DNA from: Facklamia miroungae | GTDB taxonomy: Bacteria; Bacillota; Bacilli; Lactobacillales; Aerococcaceae | DNA: 64,000 nt | Direction of reading: 5' to 3' | Assembly: GCF_012396555.1 (NCBI RefSeq) | Contig: NZ_JAAXPS010000001.1 | Coordinates: forward strand, 124,001-188,000 | Part shown: piece by piece, positions 61,477 to 64,000 of the stretch | How positions within the stretch are numbered: the stretch's first letter is position 1 | Layout of the letters: every line of letters starts with the position of its first letter | The notes under the pieces: model-generated | The model's database searches: none | Told to the model about the DNA's origin: nothing | What the model saw: the letters and a program-made list of their open reading frames with translations, nothing else | Made by a program: the position numbers and the translations under genes

Positions 61477-64000
61477 GTGGATATAATAAAAAAACGCTCA
61501 AAAAGTGCTCTAAATGCTATATTAGTTCTAATACTAATCGTGTCCAATATACCATTTAAAGTATTCTCAAATGTATACGCTCAGGAAAATCCGAATCATA
61601 ATGCCCTAAAATTAATATATTTTGATTCTGGTTGGCAAATACTATTAAATTCCAATAATAATATCGAACCAACGGATCAAACCCTTGAATTTGAAACAAA
61701 GACTAACTTTGAAAAGGTAAATTCTTTTCAACTGATTACGAGTCAGCAAGAAATTATTCCCATGCGAATAGTTAACAACCAAACAGATTTTAATATGGCC
61801 ATTAAAAATTATATGCAATACCGTGAAGAGATGGAGGTCTACCAGCAGGATAATGCTCTATATGAAGAGGATTACCAAACTTATTTGGAGGCCAAAAAGC
61901 AAAATGATCATGAGTGGCAAGCATACCAAGCAGCCTGGGAAACTTATCAGCAAGAATATGCAAAGTATGAGCAAGACCTAGAAGCATACTGGACACAATA
62001 TAACCAATTAATTGAAAGTGGGGTTGAAATTCCTTCCGACCTAGTTGAACCGCAAATCCCAAACCAACCTGATTTAATTGAACCCGAAGCTCTTACAATC
62101 GAAGAGCCCATAGCACCAGAAAATCCATATAATGAACAAAAAGAGAAACTTTGGCAAGTAGGTTTCAAAATGAATGCTAATGAAGAAGTTTATCAATTTT
62201 GGATACCGAAAGCCTATTTCAAACATACACTGGAAGTAGGGGTAAAACGTTCAGATTCGATTAGTAAATCTTTTACCGTTAAAGTGGTTACGCATTTTTC
62301 GAATATGAAGATTACGGCCCAGCAATCTGTAGCTAAAAACGATTCCGGTAATAAAGAAAAAGAAATAGGCTCAAAAGAAGAATCAACAACAGTCACGATA
62401 CTTGATGATAATGCAACTACTATAAATCAAAAAAACAGAGAATCAAGTGAAGAAGATCAAAAAGAAGATAAAAGTAATCTGGTAAATCTTGAGCCGATCC
62501 TAAAAGATGAAATTCTTGTTCAAGTCGATCAACCTTTGTTACCAGAAAATGTGCTTGAAAACTACAGTGACTTATCGAAAGAAGTGCTTTACGATTGGGA
62601 GGAAGCCATAGACACTTCTCAAACAGGGAGATTCAAAACCATTTTATCCATCACTTTTCCTGATGGTGAAACCATTAAAATCCCTGTTGAATATGAAGTA
62701 ATAGCATTGCTCTCTAAAGTTCAAGCTCGAGCATCTACCGATCCTACCACCCCAGCCGAAAACAAATTCAATATTTTTGCTTTGGACCAGTTTGATAATC
62801 CAGTTCCTAATGTAGAAGTACAACTTTTTCATTATCGTCGGTCCTATGAGAATTTTTTTAAATTTGATCTATACCTTGTAAATAACAATTCTAACCTAAC
62901 TTCTTTCACAGGATCAACTGGCTATACGTCTTATTATAATGTACCGCGAGAAACAAGCTACTCATACTTTTATGTCAATCTATTAAATACTCCTAACGGT
63001 TATTCTCATCCTACCATTAACCTTCTAGAAAGTAATCCTAGCATTTTAGCAAATAATTTTTATCAAAAAAAAGGCAGTTATTATGGGGCTTACGATCTTT
63101 CAGTTAGCGGAGCTATAAATTCTGATTATGACAACGCCTACCGACCAATTGCTAAAAATGGACGAGAAGTGCTTAATAACTCCGCACTCATTCGGTTAAA
63201 GTTATTACTTACAAACTTAACATTTAAGAAAGTTGATCAGAAAACTAAACAACCCTTATCGAATGCGGTATATAAGTTAAGTAAAAGAGGGGATCCTGCT
63301 TTTAGTCAAACCGTAATTTCCAATAATCAAGGTGCCTTAGACTTTAATAATTTAAGCTATGGTAGCTATGAACTCAAAGAAATCAATGCACCGGATGGAT
63401 ACCTTGAAAATGAGAAAACAATTTTATTTGATATTGATCAAAATACTGATAAAACAGCTGTATTTGCCAAAAATTTCCGGGAATCTTATAAAGGGAATAT
63501 CACTTCACTCGGTGATATACCACCCGTTTTAGAAAACAAACCCAATCATTTAAGAATCCGCAAAGTAAATAAACAAGGAGACCTCTTAGAGGGTGCTAAT
63601 TTCACATTGAAATCTCTTAGCGGAACAGTTATTTCAAAAGATAATACAAGCTCATCTGGAATCTTTGATTATATGCGCTTGCTAGAAGGAACCTATCTGT
63701 TAACTGAAAACACAGCCCCGATTGGCTACTATGTGCCTCAGAAAAATATATGGACTCTGGTAGTAAATGCTGATGGCAAGATCAGTTTGCAAGGTAATAC
63801 AAGCAATATTAGTGAAATTGCTTCTATAGATGATAGCCAAGTCTTTAATATTCTTAATCAAGAACATACGCGTGATTTTTCCTTCACAAAAATCGGTTTA
63901 AATGAGGAACATTTAGCTGGTGCTATATTTGACTTGAAAAAGACTCAACCTATTAAAGCAGATATTGGTTCTGTTACCACTGACACTAGTGGCGAAGTTC
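61477..64000 (+). CDS. large Cna_B-repeat surface adhesin, 5' part (runs off the window)
   Basis: Open to the right edge, at least 841 residues. Signal peptide 1-35 (basic start, long hydrophobic core, VYAQ). Residues about 109-180 form a Tyr/Glu/Gln-rich coiled coil. A Ser/Glu/Lys-rich linker and a region of unknown fold (about 290-575) follow. Then come Cna_B/SpaA-type domains at 581-655, 692-765 and from 801, with likely isopeptide pairs K585-E635 and K696-E744 and K805 of the third. GTG 61477 after AAAGG is the only in-frame start after the previous stop; LPXTG lies beyond the window if present. Confidence 0.85.
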   Translation, partial: MDIIKKRSKSALNAILVLILIVSNIPFKVFSNVYAQENPNHNALKLIYFDSGWQILLNSNNNIEPTDQTLEFETKTNFEKVNSFQLITSQQEIIPMRIVNNQTDFNMAIKNYMQYREEMEVYQQDNALYEEDYQTYLEAKKQNDHEWQAYQAAWETYQQEYAKYEQDLEAYWTQYNQLIESGVEIPSDLVEPQIPNQPDLIEPEALTIEEPIAPENPYNEQKEKLWQVGFKMNANEEVYQFWIPKAYFKHTLEVGVKRSDSISKSFTVKVVTHFSNMKITAQQSVAKNDSGNKEKEIGSKEESTTVTILDDNATTINQKNRESSEEDQKEDKSNLVNLEPILKDEILVQVDQPLLPENVLENYSDLSKEVLYDWEEAIDTSQTGRFKTILSITFPDGETIKIPVEYEVIALLSKVQARASTDPTTPAENKFNIFALDQFDNPVPNVEVQLFHYRRSYENFFKFDLYLVNNNSNLTSFTGSTGYTSYYNVPRETSYSYFYVNLLNTPNGYSHPTINLLESNPSILANNFYQKKGSYYGAYDLSVSGAINSDYDNAYRPIAKNGREVLNNSALIRLKLLLTNLTFKKVDQKTKQPLSNAVYKLSKRGDPAFSQTVISNNQGALDFNNLSYGSYELKEINAPDGYLENEKTILFDIDQNTDKTAVFAKNFRESYKGNITSLGDIPPVLENKPNHLRIRKVNKQGDLLEGANFTLKSLSGTVISKDNTSSSGIFDYMRLLEGTYLLTENTAPIGYYVPQKNIWTLVVNADGKISLQGNTSNISEIASIDDSQVFNILNQEHTRDFSFTKIGLNEEHLAGAIFDLKKTQPIKADIGSVTTDTSGEV

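Noticed and set aside
61802-62396. Several minus-strand open frames opposite the adhesin
   Set aside because: They mirror the repetitive Tyr/Glu/Gln coding of the adhesin, have no Shine-Dalgarno and overlap each other.
1-64000. tRNA, rRNA, CRISPR arrays or prophage
   Set aside because: Looked for cloverleaf ends, rRNA-like blocks, regular direct repeats and phage gene order; none were seen by eye.

Overview
The window is 64 kb of low-GC Firmicutes chromosome. The gene set (Mn-dependent pyrophosphatase, pflB/pflA, D-lactate dehydrogenase, LPXTG and Cna_B surface proteins, no TCA-cycle or respiratory genes seen) and the order rbgA-rnhB-dprA-topA-xerC-hslV-hslU point to a fermentative, cell-wall-decorated member of the Lactobacillales. 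I would guess Aerococcaceae (Facklamia/Aerococcus-like), but that is inference from style and not a database match. No rRNA, tRNA, CRISPR array, prophage or intact insertion sequence was seen.

Layout. 0-8 kb: a housekeeping run on the + strand (YozE-like protein, deoD, S41 protease, lepB, rbgA, rnhB, dprA, topA). 8-12 kb: xerC, hslV, hslU and a mutarotase-like gene. 12-17.5 kb: plsY divergent from parE-parC. 17.5-23.4 kb: pflB-pflA, a DUF819 membrane protein and ppaC. 23.6-27 kb: a small orphan gene, rqcH and an AraC-type regulator. 27-34.4 kb: an envelope-related accessory stretch (CapA-like protein, LPTTG-anchored coiled-coil protein, thioredoxin-like protein, single-pass membrane protein, GNAT, two lipoproteins). 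34.4-38.2 kb: lspA, an RluD-family synthase, a DUF2786 gene and a pyruvate-kinase-like gene in one operon. 38.2-42.3 kb: nth, deoxynucleoside kinase, HD hydrolase, transaldolase and small membrane proteins. 42.3-48 kb: a riboswitch-controlled metal ATPase and a heterodimeric ABC exporter. 48-55.7 kb: metabolic and hypothetical genes. 55.8-60.5 kb: MATE pump, a degenerate radical-SAM-like protein, D-lactate dehydrogenase and a CofE-like ligase. 60.5-64 kb: a gene-poor AT-rich gap, then the start of a very large Cna_B adhesin that runs off the right edge.

The most interesting signals are regulatory. First, a leader before the P1B-4 metal ATPase keeps the conserved junctions of the NiCo (czcD) riboswitch and overlaps an intrinsic terminator. 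Second, two NrdR-box-like palindromes, 31 bp centre to centre, lie over the promoter of a deoxynucleoside kinase rather than a ribonucleotide reductase. Third, two mutually exclusive hairpins (terminator and anti-terminator) lie in the short leader of the CofE-like gene. At the protein level, endonuclease III lacks one Fe-S cysteine, ParE has an extra tail ending in a sliding-clamp-type QINLF motif, and a radical-SAM relative has lost its cluster cysteines.

Many genes use TTG or GTG starts. Starts below were reset to the codon placed best behind a Shine-Dalgarno sequence.
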